Positions 1-6,340 of a DNA stretch of 12,250 nucleotides are shown in pieces. Both the position numbers and the translations under genes were made by a program. Numbering within the stretch: the stretch's first letter is position 1; each line of letters opens with the position of its first letter. The stretch is from Gammaproteobacteria bacterium. GTDB lineage: Bacteria > Pseudomonadota > Gammaproteobacteria > Pseudomonadales > GM7GCV1. The notes beneath the pieces are model-generated. The model was not told the origin of the DNA. It ran no database searches and saw only the letters and a list, made by a program, of their open reading frames with translations. The stretch lies in assembly GCA_030830945.1 (NCBI GenBank), contig JAURLY010000206.1, positions 1-12,250 of the forward strand, written 5' to 3'.

Positions 1-834
1 AGGCAATCGTTTGAGCCGTACTGAGTCACTGACGTTGCCTCCTATGGCCCAGATTTCTTCAGCGGATTCGTCCAGCTTCACCACAATGTCACAATGAGTT
101 CGGGCACCCTGCTGCAGGTGGGCACGTCGATCATCCAGGGTGAAATACTCGGGTCGGCTGCCGCGACAGAGCATATCTCCAACCGCCAAAGGTGCATCGC
201 CAATATCGTAGGCAATATAAGCCGAATCTGGTGCTTGGCCATCACGAGCCAATATAGCCTGATCTATATAGTCGTGGTGAGCGATGGAACGCTGGAATTG
301 ATCCATTTCATCGAGACCACTTTCGCACATTACCCAGGAAATAAACGCCGCAGACCAGTGGTCGCGCCAATCTGAACGATAGCCCCAGGGGCCATTCCAG
401 GTTTGGTTTTGTCGCTCAAGCATCCAGCGACCATCCGGCGTCGCAGACCAATAGCCCCCGACGGTTGTCGCCACTGGCAGCAAGTCATCATCTGAGCGCT
501 GGTTGAGATCGTCGGCAAGCAAATCAGGTCCAAAGCGACGACGCCAACGATTATCTCGCTCGACCGTTTGGTCGATCACGCTAAAACCAAAGAACGCCCA
601 TTCCTGAATGGCGGTATTGACGATTCGGCGTCGCAAATCAGTCGCGGGCATGCTTCGGCAACTTGTTTCTTCAATGCGCAAATCCCCGGGCTGGCCGCTA
701 ACACGCAATGAGGGTGGCCGGACATCCAAAACATCCACTGGCAGGCGATCCAGCCATACCTGCGCGTGGCCGCTAACAGCAACTGCCATTAGCAGGAAAA
801 ACCCTGTCACTTTCGTTCGCCAACCTGGAGTCAT
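1..834 (-). CDS. DUF2272 domain-containing exported protein (3' end outside window)
   Basis: The frame is open from an ATG at 834-832 down to base 1, giving the first 278 residues; the C-terminus lies beyond the left edge. Residues 1-24 form a Sec signal peptide (basic start, hydrophobic core around GFFLLMAVAV, cleavage likely after GHA). Residues about 70-270 match my memory of DUF2272: an HWSAAFISWVM segment at 159-169, an HHDYID segment at 186-191, and HCDIVV followed by IWAIGGNVSDSV at 248-271. The pattern of a Trp-Ser-Ala-Ala segment and later His-Cys-Asp recalls amidase-like or NlpC-like folds, but no activity has been shown for the family as far as I know. It is probably periplasmic. 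It is divergent from the Mn transporter gene and shares no operon in this window. The Shine-Dalgarno sequence is weak. Family call from memory, no search run. Confidence 0.85.
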   Translation of the reverse strand, partial: MTPGWRTKVTGFFLLMAVAVSGHAQVWLDRLPVDVLDVRPPSLRVSGQPGDLRIEETSCRSMPATDLRRRIVNTAIQEWAFFGFSVIDQTVERDNRWRRRFGPDLLADDLNQRSDDDLLPVATTVGGYWSATPDGRWMLERQNQTWNGPWGYRSDWRDHWSAAFISWVMCESGLDEMDQFQRSIAHHDYIDQAILARDGQAPDSAYIAYDIGDAPLAVGDMLCRGSRPEYFTLDDRRAHLQQGARTHCDIVVKLDESAEEIWAIGGNVSDSVRLKRLP

Positions 835-947
835 GCTTTTTACCGAGATTTATTAAGCGGTATTGAATCTGAACCCGCACACCAGAACAACCAATCTATA
901 TTTCGGTTTGGTAAGCAAAGTGGATCACTCCTGCACTAAGTTTCGCC

Positions 948-975
948 TTGTTTTGTTCTTTCCATGAGCTAAAAT
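948..975 (+). promoter_or_regulatory. Predicted sigma-70 promoter of the riboswitch-GDT1 unit
   Basis: TTGTTT at 948-953 and TAAAAT at 970-975 are separated by 16 bases, and a GC-rich discriminator (GCCGCC) follows the -10. Transcription would start near 982, immediately before helix P1 of the riboswitch, which is where an aptamer leader should begin. The stretch 835-947 between this promoter and the divergent DUF2272 gene shows nothing else I can identify. Confidence 0.55.
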
Positions 976-982
976 GCCGCCA

Positions 983-1095
983 CCCTTAGGGGAGTAGTCT
1001 TCTCGATCTAGCGAGAGAGCTCGTCAACATACTTGGGCCCTCAATGGCCTATGGCGAGTTCGTACCGAATATTCCGGTATTGGCAAGACCTAAGG
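983..1095 (+). ncRNA. yybP-ykoY manganese riboswitch aptamer
   Basis: The conserved core elements of this class are present: AGGGGAGTAG at 988-997, GTCAACATACTTGGGC at 1022-1037 and TTGGCAAGACC at 1080-1090. Closing helix P1 is CCTTA (984-988) with TAAGG (1091-1095). An internal hairpin TCTCG/CGAGA spans 1001-1016, and TACCG/CGGTA spans 1063-1079. The class binds Mn2+ in the two docked loops and commonly precedes mntP or UPF0016/GDT1 exporter genes. The gene directly downstream here is a GDT1 protein, so motif and context agree. The aptamer should raise exporter expression when Mn2+ is high. Confidence 0.9.
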
Positions 1096-1135
1096 CAAAG
1101 AGCGGTCCCGTTGGTGGGAGGTCGTTTTTTGCCTT
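1092..1135 (+). promoter_or_regulatory. Candidate expression platform (terminator-like hairpin) of the Mn riboswitch
   Basis: A hairpin CGGTC-CC (1103-1109) with GG-a-GGTCG (1117-1124) can form with two G-U pairs and one bulge; a T6 run follows at 1125-1130, as in an intrinsic terminator. AAGGCAAA (1092-1099) is perfectly complementary to TTTGCCTT (1128-1135). The first arm overlaps the 3' strand of P1 (1091-1095), so this pairing and the closed aptamer exclude each other. That is the expected logic of a switch. Which state reads through cannot be decided by eye. Confidence 0.5.
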
Positions 1136-1165
1136 TTGTCTGCAACATCCCACCGAGGAATCTTA

Positions 1166-1729
1166 ATGGACGCATTTCTTACTTCGACTTTCACTGTTGC
1201 TATTGCAGAAATTGGCGATAAAACCCAGCTGCTGTCCCTGTTTTTGGCGGCCCGGTTTCGCAACAAATGGGCCATCATTCTCGGCATACTCGTCGCCACC
1301 CTGATAAACCATGGAGCTTCTGCATGGCTGGGCGGCTGGATCGCGCAATATCTGCAAAGCACAATCGGGCAGTGGCTAATCGGTCTTAGTTTTATTGCCC
1401 TGGGGATTTGGCTGCTGAAACCAGACGAAGATGAAAGTCAGGATTCTTCCTTGGCCAAATATGGTGCCTTTGCCGCTTCAACTGTTTTATTTTTTCTTGC
1501 CGAGATTGGCGACAAAACCCAGGTAGCCACTGTGCTTTTAGGCGCACAGTTCGACTCAATCATACTGGTAACCCTGGGTACCACGCTGGGAATGCTGGCC
1601 GCCAATGTGCCCGTGGTTTATGCCGGCGAGTACCTAATGGCCAAAATACCGCTAAAGGCGACGCGCATCGCAGCGGCGCTGGCTTTTTCCCTGGTGGGCA
1701 TATTTCAAATAGTTCGGGCTGGCCTCTAA
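1166..1729 (+). CDS. TMEM165/GDT1 (UPF0016) family manganese exporter
   Basis: This 187-residue integral membrane protein carries the two family signature repeats, EIGDKT at residues 15-20 and again at 113-118. Each sits in an internally repeated half of about three transmembrane segments, with a short acidic cytoplasmic linker near residues 86-95 (PDEDESQD). The family moves Mn2+ or Ca2+ across membranes; bacterial members such as MneA of Vibrio cholerae export Mn2+, and the length of about 190 residues is normal. I chose the ATG at 1166 because GAGGA (1155-1159) lies 6 bases upstream and the protein then starts directly with the first signature helix. An in-frame TTG at 1136 would add ten unlikely residues. 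The gene sits behind a yybP-ykoY riboswitch, so it is probably induced by excess Mn2+. The specific substrate is inferred from family and riboswitch together. Confidence 0.92.
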   Translation: MDAFLTSTFTVAIAEIGDKTQLLSLFLAARFRNKWAIILGILVATLINHGASAWLGGWIAQYLQSTIGQWLIGLSFIALGIWLLKPDEDESQDSSLAKYGAFAASTVLFFLAEIGDKTQVATVLLGAQFDSIILVTLGTTLGMLAANVPVVYAGEYLMAKIPLKATRIAAALAFSLVGIFQIVRAGL

Positions 1730-1858
1730 TTCGACTCCATCTCACAATTGGGAAACTCATTTTCAATAAAAAAAGTACCTGAACGCATTTTTTACTTGCC
1801 TTCTGCGAGTGACTCAAGAGAATAAACAACCTGATTTTTCACCGCACCGGAGTAACAG

Positions 1859-2581
1859 ATGGGACGCGCTTTTCAAAACCGTAAAGATTCAATGGCCAAG
1901 ACGGCCGCAGCGAAAACCAAGGTCTACAGTAAATACGGTCGAGAGATATATGTGGTCGCCAAATCGGGCGGCGCTGACCCTGCGGGCAATCTAAGCTTGC
2001 GCAGCTTGCTGGATCGCGCCAAGAAAGATCAGGTGCCTTCCCACGTCATCGAGAAAGCACTCGATAAGGCCCAGGGGGCTGGCGGTGAAGATTTTGAAGT
2101 AGCGCGCTACGAGGGCTTCGGCCCCGGCGGTTGCATGGTGATTGTCGACTGCCTTACCGATAACCCTACCCGCACGTTCAACGACGTCCGCCTGTGTTTT
2201 AACAAAGGTGGCGGCAAGTTGGGAACACAGGGCAACTGTATGCACAGCTTTGATCACTGCGCGATTTTCCGCTTTGAAGGCAGTGACGATGAAGCAGTGC
2301 TGGAAGCGCTGATGATGGCCGATGTGGATGTCACAGACATTGAAAGCGAAGACGGTGTAATTACTGTGTTCACTCCCAACACAGAATACGGCAAAGCCAA
2401 AACCGCATTAACCGAAGAGCTTGGCGATGACCAGGACTTCGACACGGATGAGATCCAGTTTGTACCGCAATCAACCAGCCCCGTAGTGGGTGAGGACATT
2501 GAACAGTTCCAGATGTTTATGGATATGCTGGAAGATCTTGACGATGTGCAGCGCGTCTTTCATAACGCAGAACTTGAATAA
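1859..2581 (+). CDS. YebC/PmpR family protein, YeeN type
   Basis: This 240-residue protein belongs to the YebC/PmpR family, long annotated as DNA-binding transcriptional regulators; some members are now linked to translation at difficult motifs. It starts MGRAFQNRK, then has a long basic helical region with TKVYSKYGREIY, VPSHVIEKALDKAQG near residues 59-73, the RYEGFGPGG turn, a FNKGGGKLG segment, and an acidic C-terminal part ending in DDVQRVFHN. The pattern and length resemble Escherichia coli YeeN (about 238 residues) more than YebC, which begins differently. CGGAG at 1848-1852 lies 6 bases before the ATG. The gene is 129 bases after the transporter gene with no clear terminator between them, so co-transcription is possible. 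A strong terminator follows it. Cytoplasmic. Its direct target cannot be read from the sequence. Confidence 0.93.
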   Translation: MGRAFQNRKDSMAKTAAAKTKVYSKYGREIYVVAKSGGADPAGNLSLRSLLDRAKKDQVPSHVIEKALDKAQGAGGEDFEVARYEGFGPGGCMVIVDCLTDNPTRTFNDVRLCFNKGGGKLGTQGNCMHSFDHCAIFRFEGSDDEAVLEALMMADVDVTDIESEDGVITVFTPNTEYGKAKTALTEELGDDQDFDTDEIQFVPQSTSPVVGEDIEQFQMFMDMLEDLDDVQRVFHNAELE

Positions 2582-2590
2582 CGCCAAGTC

Positions 2591-2647
2591 AGCCGAAAGG
2601 CTTCTCTCGTGGACGAAGTAGTAAGGGAGCGGTAAGCTCCCTTTTTT
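2591..2647 (+). terminator. Rho-independent terminator after the YebC-family gene
   Basis: GGGAGC (2625-2630), loop GGTAA and GCTCCC (2636-2641) form a perfect 6 bp stem, extended by AA/TT (2623-2624 with 2642-2643), and T6 follows at 2642-2647. A separate small hairpin AGCC-GAAA-GGCT with a GNRA tetraloop stands just upstream at 2591-2602. The terminator separates the YebC-family gene from the sugar gene group. Confidence 0.92.
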
Positions 2648-2670
2648 ATGCACAATAATAAGACCTAGAT

Positions 2671-3729
2671 ATGCAGATTCGAATCCTGACTCAGTCATTT
2701 ATCTTTGGCGTTTCCCTCAGCATGAGCAGCATCCTTATGGCACAAAGCACACCATTGTCAGAACTGGAAAAATCACCTTCCGTTACGCTGACCAACGGAC
2801 AAATCTCGGCCAAAATTTATTTGCCCGATGAGGATCAGGGATTTTATCGCGGTGCTCGTTTCGACTGGGCAGGCATGATTGGCAGCCTGACTTATGCTGG
2901 TCACGATTTTTACCCACCCTGGTTCGAGGCTATGTCGCCCGACGTTCACGACCTTGAAAACGAGGGTGGATTTGTCACCGCCTCACCGCAAACCGCAGCG
3001 GTCGGACCCGTCGAGGAATTTAACGCCAATGGCGGCGCACTGGGCTATGCCGAGGCGAGCCCGGGTGATACCTTTATCAAAATCGGGGTCGGTGTACTGA
3101 GAAAACTGGACGATTCCAGATATCGCTTTACCGTGGGCTACCCTCTGGTGGATGCCGGCGAACGAATCAATATTGTGCGCGGCAACCAGATTGAGTTCCT
3201 GCATCGTGTGCAAGACGCTGAATCCGGCTACGGCTATGAGTACATTAAAACCCTGAGACTTGAACCCAATCAGCCTGTAATGGTGATTGAGCACGCCCTG
3301 CTAAACACCGGTAGCAAGCAAATCGACACCGAAGTCTACAATCATAACTTTTTGAATATTGACGACTCCGGTTCATCTGCTGGCCTTACTCTGAGCGTCC
3401 CTTATTCCCTGGATAGCACAGAACGCCCCGACCCCGCATTGGCGACCGTAGAGGAAAACTCATTGACGTATTTGGGCAAGCCACCAGCTGGCGAGAGCGT
3501 GCGCATGAACCTGTCAGGCTTTGGAGACAGCCCGAAAGATTTTGACTTCCGCACTTATCATCAGGATCTGGGGGCAGGCGTTCGGATCACCGGCGATCAA
3601 CCGCTGAGCCAGGCTGTATTGTGGTCAGTTGCTCCAGTGATGTCGGTAGAACCCTTTGTCGCCATGTCTATTGCACCGGGACAGAGTCACAACTGGTCCT
3701 ATCGCTATGAATTCGAGACTAAACAGTGA
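2671..3729 (+). CDS. Exported galactose mutarotase-like (aldose 1-epimerase fold) protein
   Basis: This 352-residue protein has a signal peptide over residues 1-24 (MQIRILTQS, then a hydrophobic stretch to ILMA, cleavage before QS). The mature part begins VTLTNGQISAKIYLPD and contains GFYRGARFDWAGMI (57-70), GPVEEFN (112-118), DTFIKIGVGVLRK (133-145), YIKTLRL (191-197) and EVYNHNF (221-227). This all-beta pattern is that of a mutarotase-like family found near carbohydrate genes. Aldose 1-epimerases interconvert alpha and beta anomers with a catalytic His and Glu; I cannot assign those residues with certainty, so the protein may bind or trim sugars in another way. No strong Shine-Dalgarno sequence is visible before 2671; the start is preferred because it gives the complete signal peptide. 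It is first in a plus-strand group with the ThuA and lactonase genes. Family assignment by pattern only. Confidence 0.75.
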   Translation: MQIRILTQSFIFGVSLSMSSILMAQSTPLSELEKSPSVTLTNGQISAKIYLPDEDQGFYRGARFDWAGMIGSLTYAGHDFYPPWFEAMSPDVHDLENEGGFVTASPQTAAVGPVEEFNANGGALGYAEASPGDTFIKIGVGVLRKLDDSRYRFTVGYPLVDAGERINIVRGNQIEFLHRVQDAESGYGYEYIKTLRLEPNQPVMVIEHALLNTGSKQIDTEVYNHNFLNIDDSGSSAGLTLSVPYSLDSTERPDPALATVEENSLTYLGKPPAGESVRMNLSGFGDSPKDFDFRTYHQDLGAGVRITGDQPLSQAVLWSVAPVMSVEPFVAMSIAPGQSHNWSYRYEFETKQ

Positions 3730-3835
3730 AAATATTCAGAACATTCCGGGTTCGAGTAAGATAATTCGCATCCAGGATAAATATGCGGTTTATATTTTCG
3801 ATACCTAATCTATTTTATTAAACCCAAAATATCCT

Positions 3836-4654
3836 ATGAAACTTATAAAAATCACAACGAAAAGGACTCGTGCAATAACCCCTTATTGCACGCTTTTGGC
3901 CACACTGTTTTATCTGGCGACCTTACTTTCTCCCCAGCTAGTAGCCCAGGTTCAAAACACCTCCGAGGTTTACCAGTCGGCTGACCGGCCACGAGCACTG
4001 GCCTTGATTGGAGACCGCTATCATTCGCCGGTCCACGTGCGCAATGGCCTGATGGGGCCACTGGCGCTTGAGAACATACCCGTGGTTTACATCGAAAACC
4101 ATGAGGCTCTGACTGCTGAAGTACTGAAAGAATTTGATCTGCTGATCTTTCTAAAAGACGGCAATATCTGGCCCAATGGTTATGAGTCAGGCACGCAAGT
4201 AAAGTGGATGACGGAAGCGCAGCAACAAGCGATCTTCGACTTTGTTCGTAATGGCGGTGGATTTCTGGCCTTGCATAACTCGCATGGACTTTACCCGCCA
4301 GACGGACCCTACTACGAGCTTTTCGGGGGAGACTATGGAGGTCACCCACCTCCAGAAGAATTTATGATCCGGATAGAGGACAAAGACCACCCTATCACGG
4401 CTGGTGTTGAGGACTTCAGAACCTTCGACGAGCAGCATTTGAGCAAATTTTATCTGGATCGAGAGCATTTGCTGATGCGAAATATCTCAGATGGAAATGT
4501 ATCCGCACCGGCAGGTTGGTGGCGAGAATTAGGAGAGGGTCGATTTTGCTACCTCGCACCCGGACATACACCGGAAGCACTGGGTCACCCTATGATGCAA
4601 CGGCTGATTCGCAATTCAGTAAGATGGCTCACCCGGCAGACAGATGACCAGTAA
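3836..4654 (+). CDS. Exported ThuA-domain protein
   Basis: This 272-residue protein has an N-terminal signal-like segment (basic residues 2-12, hydrophobic 17-36, likely cleavage after LVA at 37). It continues with a ThuA domain of the class I glutamine amidotransferase-like fold. The visible marks are RALALIGDRYHSP (53-65), a FDLLIFLKDG strand and turn (100-109), GGGFLALHNSHG (140-151), the HPPPEEF segment (170-176), DEQH (198-201) and the CYLAPGHT segment (238-245). ThuA was named from trehalose utilisation in rhizobia and is thought to act on keto-sugars or their derivatives; the exact reaction is uncertain. The gene lies 106 bases after the mutarotase-like gene and overlaps the lactonase gene by 11 bases. 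Upstream DNA is AT-rich with no clear Shine-Dalgarno sequence, so start and promoter are less certain than the family. Confidence 0.87.
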   Translation: MKLIKITTKRTRAITPYCTLLATLFYLATLLSPQLVAQVQNTSEVYQSADRPRALALIGDRYHSPVHVRNGLMGPLALENIPVVYIENHEALTAEVLKEFDLLIFLKDGNIWPNGYESGTQVKWMTEAQQQAIFDFVRNGGGFLALHNSHGLYPPDGPYYELFGGDYGGHPPPEEFMIRIEDKDHPITAGVEDFRTFDEQHLSKFYLDREHLLMRNISDGNVSAPAGWWRELGEGRFCYLAPGHTPEALGHPMMQRLIRNSVRWLTRQTDDQ

Positions 4655-5876
4655 ATATGCCCATTTTTCACGTCGATACTTTTGCAAGCTTCTGGCGGCT
4701 GGCGCAGCAGCCATGGCAACCTTCCCGCTAATGGCAAAGAATAGAATGGATAAGCAATACGCATACGTTGGAAGCTATACAGGATACGAGCCCGGGCAGC
4801 TTCCCTGGGTTGGCTCGGAACAACCCGGAGAAGGGATCAGCTGCTTTTTATTTAACAGTTCCGATGGTTCACTTTCTCCCACGGGTAAGCTGACCAAACA
4901 GGACTCACCGACCTGGCTGGAGATTCATCCCAACGGTCGATTTCTGGTTGCTACCCACGAACTGTCTCATCACACCGGGGTGGCCGAAGGAGTCGGGTTT
5001 GTGACCTCCTACAAAATTCTGCCTGATGGTGATCTGGAGAAAATAACCACCCAATCTACCGGTGGTCTAGGCAATACCAGTGCCACCTTTGACCGGACAG
5101 GTCGTTTCTTGCTTGTGACCAGGTATTGGGAGAGCGGCGTCTCGGTGCTTCCATTTGCCCCAGACAATGGAGAAATCAGCGATGTCACAGCCAAGCTTGT
5201 TCATACAGGCTCCGGGCCAGATCCCATTCGCCAGTCAATACCTCATCCCCACGGTTTTCTGGGGGATCCTCAAACTGACATGGTATACGCTACAGACTTG
5301 GGAACCGATAAGGTGCACCAGTATCTGCTGGATACCAAGACTGGAACACTGGCACCGCAAGGTGAACTGGAACTGGCCCCGGGGAGTGGACCACGTGGTA
5401 TGAAATTCCATCCGTTGTTAAGGATTGCGTATGTGAATTGCGAACTAAATGGCACGGTTGAGGTGTGCTCGATTGACGACAAAAAAGGACTGAAGCCATT
5501 ACAAACAGTATTTTGCTACCCGGAAGACTTCGAACCACGGGGCCACCCGGAAAACCTGGGCAGGGGTGAGTTTTGGGGAGCTGAAGGCTGCTTGTCGGCC
5601 GATGGATCTTATTACTACTACATATGCCGGGTTCACCAGAGCATTGCCGTGTTCAAGGTAAATTCCGACGGAACACTGACTTTTTCAAGCCGAAGCGCGC
5701 TCGCGGCCAAATCAAATGCCCGCAATCTCACCATTGATCCCAGCGGCAAGTATATTCTGGTAGCGAGTCAAGACGCTGACCGTGTCGAATGTTTCCGCAT
5801 TGATCCTGAAAATGGTGCACTCGAGCTAACTGACAGTCAGCATGCACCATGTGCCGCCGATGTTGCTGTCATTTGA
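4644..5876 (+). CDS. Tat-type exported lactonase (YbhE/Pgl-like seven-bladed propeller)
   Basis: This 410-residue protein matches the PF10282 lactonase family, which includes 6-phosphogluconolactonase Pgl/YbhE and carboxy-muconate cyclase-like proteins. Residues 9-15 (SRRYFCK) form a twin-arginine motif followed by an Ala-rich hydrophobic stretch to about 31, suggesting export in folded form by Tat. Propeller signatures include YVGSYTG (41-47), the IHPNGRFLVATHE segment (94-106), HPHGFLGDP (201-209), GPRGMKFHP (249-257) and NARNLTIDPSGKYILVASQD (358-377). The start ATG is inside the end of the ThuA gene: ATGACCAGTAA serves as start of one and stop of the other, which points to translational coupling. 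A cytoplasmic Pgl acts in the pentose phosphate pathway; an exported member should instead meet sugar lactones outside the cytoplasm. Substrate not determinable here. Confidence 0.9.
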   Translation: MTSKYAHFSRRYFCKLLAAGAAAMATFPLMAKNRMDKQYAYVGSYTGYEPGQLPWVGSEQPGEGISCFLFNSSDGSLSPTGKLTKQDSPTWLEIHPNGRFLVATHELSHHTGVAEGVGFVTSYKILPDGDLEKITTQSTGGLGNTSATFDRTGRFLLVTRYWESGVSVLPFAPDNGEISDVTAKLVHTGSGPDPIRQSIPHPHGFLGDPQTDMVYATDLGTDKVHQYLLDTKTGTLAPQGELELAPGSGPRGMKFHPLLRIAYVNCELNGTVEVCSIDDKKGLKPLQTVFCYPEDFEPRGHPENLGRGEFWGAEGCLSADGSYYYYICRVHQSIAVFKVNSDGTLTFSSRSALAAKSNARNLTIDPSGKYILVASQDADRVECFRIDPENGALELTDSQHAPCAADVAVI

Positions 5877-6039
5877 TAGCAATCGTTATTGTCTCCCTGA
5901 ATTCGCCTCTGAAGGTTTTATTCCCGTCTTCAATTTTCAGCTTGAACTAAAGAAACCAGGAATTAGGCCAGACTCTCTTTCAGTGACATACAAATATCAC
6001 CCAATATAAATCTTTCAGTTCACCGGTAGGCTAATTTTA

Positions 6040-6054
6040 GGCGCATAATGCGCC
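6040..6054 (+). promoter_or_regulatory. Perfect inverted repeat with -10-like element before the CsbD-family gene
   Basis: GGCGCAT-A-ATGCGCC is a 7-1-7 perfect inverted repeat. It contains CATAAT (6044-6049), a plausible -10, followed by a GC-rich discriminator. TTCACC (6019-6024) is the best -35 but is 19 bases away. The repeat could be an operator covering the -10, or simply a GC-rich promoter. No clear terminator or other element is visible between 5877 and 6039. Confidence 0.4.
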
Positions 6055-6080
6055 CCCCATTAAACAGAGCCAGTATCGAC

Positions 6081-6293
6081 ATGAATCAGCCCGCTATCCA
6101 AGTGGCTAACCACAAATGGCGCAGACAAATTAGCGCTGCAAGAATTGCCTGGCGCAAATTGACTGAGGAAGAACTGCTGGCATCTGAAGGAAAGGCAGAT
6201 AATCTGATCGCACTGCTACAAGAGCGTTACGCCCTGAGCCAGGGAGAAGCCGCGCGGAAGGTCACCAATTTTATGGCCAGACGTGATTATTAG
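6081..6293 (+). CDS. CsbD-family (YjbJ-like, UPF0337) small stress protein
   Basis: This 70-residue protein starts MNQPAIQVANHKWRRQ. It matches the CsbD/YjbJ pattern of a Trp-containing helix, then AWRKLTEEELLASEGKAD (near residues 23-40), LIALLQERYALSQGEAARKV and a short tail. Family members are small, helical, abundant cytoplasmic proteins induced in general stress or stationary phase; their biochemical role is unknown. An in-frame ATG at 6048 would add eleven residues, but it lies inside the palindrome and putative -10, so I chose 6081. No strong Shine-Dalgarno sequence is visible before either start. The gene is isolated: the lactonase gene ends 204 bases upstream, and the GH31 gene converges from the other strand 47 bases downstream. 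No clear terminator was seen in that gap. Confidence 0.82.
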   Translation: MNQPAIQVANHKWRRQISAARIAWRKLTEEELLASEGKADNLIALLQERYALSQGEAARKVTNFMARRDY

Positions 6294-6340
6294 TTAGTCA
6301 TCAAGCCCACTGTTTCTGGCAGCGCTTATGCCCAACGTCC

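Noticed and set aside
94..375. 93-codon plus-strand open frame at the left edge
   Set aside because: It is antisense to the DUF2272 gene, whose minus-strand frame is open to the window edge and carries a signal peptide and family motifs.
864..890. TGAATC upstream of the Mn riboswitch as a third ECF site
   Set aside because: There is no CGTC-like box at the right spacing and no related leader follows.
1771..1800. AAGTA/TACTT inverted repeat between the GDT1 and YebC-family genes
   Set aside because: The stem is only five weak pairs and lacks a G/C stem, so it is not called a terminator.
3852..4349. 165-codon minus-strand open frame opposite the ThuA gene
   Set aside because: It shows no recognisable domain and low-complexity Arg/Ser/Pro content, and it lies wholly inside a conserved gene on the other strand.
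5905..5925. CCT-CTGA-AGG followed by TTTT after the lactonase gene
   Set aside because: A three-pair stem is too short for an intrinsic terminator.
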